Source: Virgibacillus ihumii (GTDB taxonomy: Bacteria > Bacillota > Bacilli > Bacillales > Amphibacillaceae). Taken from it: 64,000 bases of DNA. Position 1 is the first letter of the stretch. Every line of letters starts with the position of its first letter. This document shows positions 62,530 to 64,000 of the stretch, one piece after another. Position numbers and translations under genes: made by a program. The notes beneath the pieces are model-generated. The model did no database searches. It was not told the DNA's origin and worked only from the letters and a program-made list of their open reading frames with translations. The stretch covers positions 1,922,001-1,986,000 of the forward strand of contig NZ_CACVAN010000001.1 of assembly GCF_902726655.1 (NCBI RefSeq), read 5' to 3'.

Positions 62530-64000
62530 CTACACCTTTGAAATTCTGACATCCAATACCGCAGAACGACCGTTTTTCACCTGTTCGATCGCTATTTTTA
62601 GTGCTGTTTTCAACTTGTCAGGATCTTCGACTGTTTCAGCATGAGCGTTGCCCGCTGCTTCGGCAATTTTTGCTAATTCACTATTGGGATTGAAATTTAC
62701 CCAAAATTTATTCGCATTTTTAGCTATTCCTTCCGGATGAACTCCTAAAGTCGAATGTTTCGGGGCATTCCATCCAAAATTATTGTAAATGACTGTCAAA
62801 TATGGTGTATCATATTGTTCAGCCATCGTATGCACAACAGAAGGAACGCTGAATAAATAACTCCCATCTCCAGTTAAGCTGATAATGGTCTTGTCTGGAT
62901 GAGCTAATTTAGCCCCAATCGCGGCTCCGCCATTCCACCCCAGGGATCCCGCCCCGCTGCTGAAATAAGACCCGGGTTCACTTGCACCAATATGAGTGTT
63001 GACAACCCCGTAATTGGTTATTCCTTCATTAAGGACGATTGTATTTTCATCAACAATTTCCCTTACACATGCGGTAAGATATTCAGGTGTGATAATACCT
63101 CCTTTTAGCTGCTCAGCTTTTTCTATTTCTTTTTTTAATTTCATATGGAAAGTTTCAATTTTTTTCCGGCGTGCAGAAACCGAAGATTCATCAATAGTTT
63201 CTTCATCTATTACCTTATTAATCTGGTTCAAAGCAACTTGTGAATCTGCTCTGTAAAAACGTTTAGACGGGATATACCACAGGGGCATATCTTCTTTCAA
63301 TGGATCTGCGTCAATATAATAAATAATTGCATTTGTGGACGGTTTGTTTTTAGTCGGGATCCATGGTACATCACTGTCAATCGCCAGGATGAAATCGGCA
63401 TCTTCCAAGATGGGATGCTGCTTATCCTCATTCCATTGAAAGCCGCAGTGCATTGGATGATTTGCGGGAAAGTTCATCGTTTGAGGTACCGACTCCAAAA
63501 CTGGTATTGCTAAATTTTCACATAGCTTTATAAGTTCATCAACAGACTCTTCTTTTTTTCCTAAATAAGAAGTTACAACGATTGGATTGTCTGCCGTTAA
63601 TAGATCAGAAACTAAATCATTTACATCTTGTTCTGGAATTGCACTGGGCGAGATCGGCTCCCAAAGCGATGTATCAATCTCCACCGACTCCGTTTCCTCT
63701 TCCATTGCCTCTCTTGGCCCCATTAAATAAACCGGCCCTTGTGGTTCGCTTTTTGATATTTGCAACGCACGATGAACCAACTGTTTCACATTTTTCCCCG
63801 TGCGGATTTCATTGTCATATTTGGAATACCCCCGCATAATTCCGCGCTGATCATTAACATCTTGATACCAATGGATAAATTCATTTCTACTTCCTAGCAT
63901 TTCCCCTTCTTGAGTGTAGGGAGATGCTCCAGCAAAAACAAGGACCGGTACTTTAGCCTTAAAAGCGTTATGTATCGCTCCGCCCAAGTTTTGAGTGCCA
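62530..64000 (-). CDS. ThDP-dependent decarboxylase/acetolactate-synthase-like enzyme, partial (N-terminus beyond the window)
   Basis: At least 489 residues; the frame runs off the right edge (visible start GTQNLGGAIHNAFKAKVPVL, typical of the end of the Pyr domain). Central domain follows, then the C-terminal ThDP site starting TGDGSYLFS and ending YNNFGWN, about 30 residues apart. Family COG0028 covers acetolactate synthases and benzoylformate/indolepyruvate decarboxylases. Isatinate is a 2-aminophenylglyoxylate, that is an amino-benzoylformate, so a benzoylformate-decarboxylase-type step fits the cluster. The catalytic Glu and His residues of the Pyr domain are out of view. Acetolactate synthase cannot be excluded. 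Confidence 0.8.
   Translation of the reverse strand, partial: GTQNLGGAIHNAFKAKVPVLVFAGASPYTQEGEMLGSRNEFIHWYQDVNDQRGIMRGYSKYDNEIRTGKNVKQLVHRALQISKSEPQGPVYLMGPREAMEEETESVEIDTSLWEPISPSAIPEQDVNDLVSDLLTADNPIVVTSYLGKKEESVDELIKLCENLAIPVLESVPQTMNFPANHPMHCGFQWNEDKQHPILEDADFILAIDSDVPWIPTKNKPSTNAIIYYIDADPLKEDMPLWYIPSKRFYRADSQVALNQINKVIDEETIDESSVSARRKKIETFHMKLKKEIEKAEQLKGGIITPEYLTACVREIVDENTIVLNEGITNYGVVNTHIGASEPGSYFSSGAGSLGWNGGAAIGAKLAHPDKTIISLTGDGSYLFSVPSVVHTMAEQYDTPYLTVIYNNFGWNAPKHSTLGVHPEGIAKNANKFWVNFNPNSELAKIAEAAGNAHAETVEDPDKLKTALKIAIEQVKNGRSAVLDVRISKV

Overview
The window looks like a chromosomal segment of a low-GC Gram-positive of the family Bacillaceae, possibly an Oceanobacillus/Virgibacillus/Lentibacillus-type organism. 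This rests on strong AGGAGG-type ribosome sites, frequent GTG/TTG starts, lipoprotein-anchored binding proteins, CcpA-type cre sites, a Bacillus-like rbsRKDACB operon and a rearranged Bacillus ywrABCD locus. Nearly all genes are on the minus strand. There are no rRNA or tRNA genes, CRISPR array or prophage.

Layout. 1-4.0 kb: the end of a small membrane protein, a sodium:solute symporter, a formamidase/acetamidase-family enzyme and an atypical Nramp-like transporter. 4.1-4.24 kb: a MITE-like inverted-repeat element. 4.26-13.3 kb: one long operon (dipeptide ABC transporter, cytoplasmic gamma-glutamyltranspeptidase, paired chromate-type transporters) divergent from an Lrp/AsnC regulator. 13.6-20.1 kb: sialic-acid operon (nanE, nanA, sugar ABC transporter, ROK kinase, RpiR regulator). 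20.3-21.4 kb: two small housekeeping genes. 21.5-27.3 kb: ribose operon with twin operators. 27.5-34.5 kb: LCP wall protein, a REP-associated transposase with five REP-like hairpins, NhaC antiporter, two-component system and M20 peptidase. 34.5-41.3 kb: acetoin-dehydrogenase-type complex with a sigma-54 promoter and AcoR.

41.5-64 kb is an aromatic-catabolism island. Read right to left it encodes a ThDP decarboxylase, an aldehyde dehydrogenase, an isatin-hydrolase-like cyclase, an aromatic-acid MFS transporter, a broken PerR-type gene, flavin reductase, HpaB-type monooxygenase, 3-hydroxyanthranilate dioxygenase, arylamine N-acetyltransferase, ACMS decarboxylase, RidA-type deaminase, semialdehyde dehydrogenase, hydratase, decarboxylase, FMN reductase, IclR regulator, TRAP transporter, a second HpaB and a stand-alone FAD-synthetase-like protein. 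The simplest reading is a pathway isatin -> isatinate -> 2-aminobenzaldehyde -> anthranilate -> 3-hydroxyanthranilate -> 2-aminomuconate -> 2-oxopent-4-enoate. The final aldolase and acetaldehyde dehydrogenase are not in view. Two promoters in this island carry the same odd-centred palindrome (TTTCATA-N-TATGAAA) at the same offset, and the nearby IclR protein is the obvious candidate to bind it.

Functional assignments come from reading motifs and remembered family features, not from database searches. Starts were moved where a ribosome site clearly favours an internal codon.
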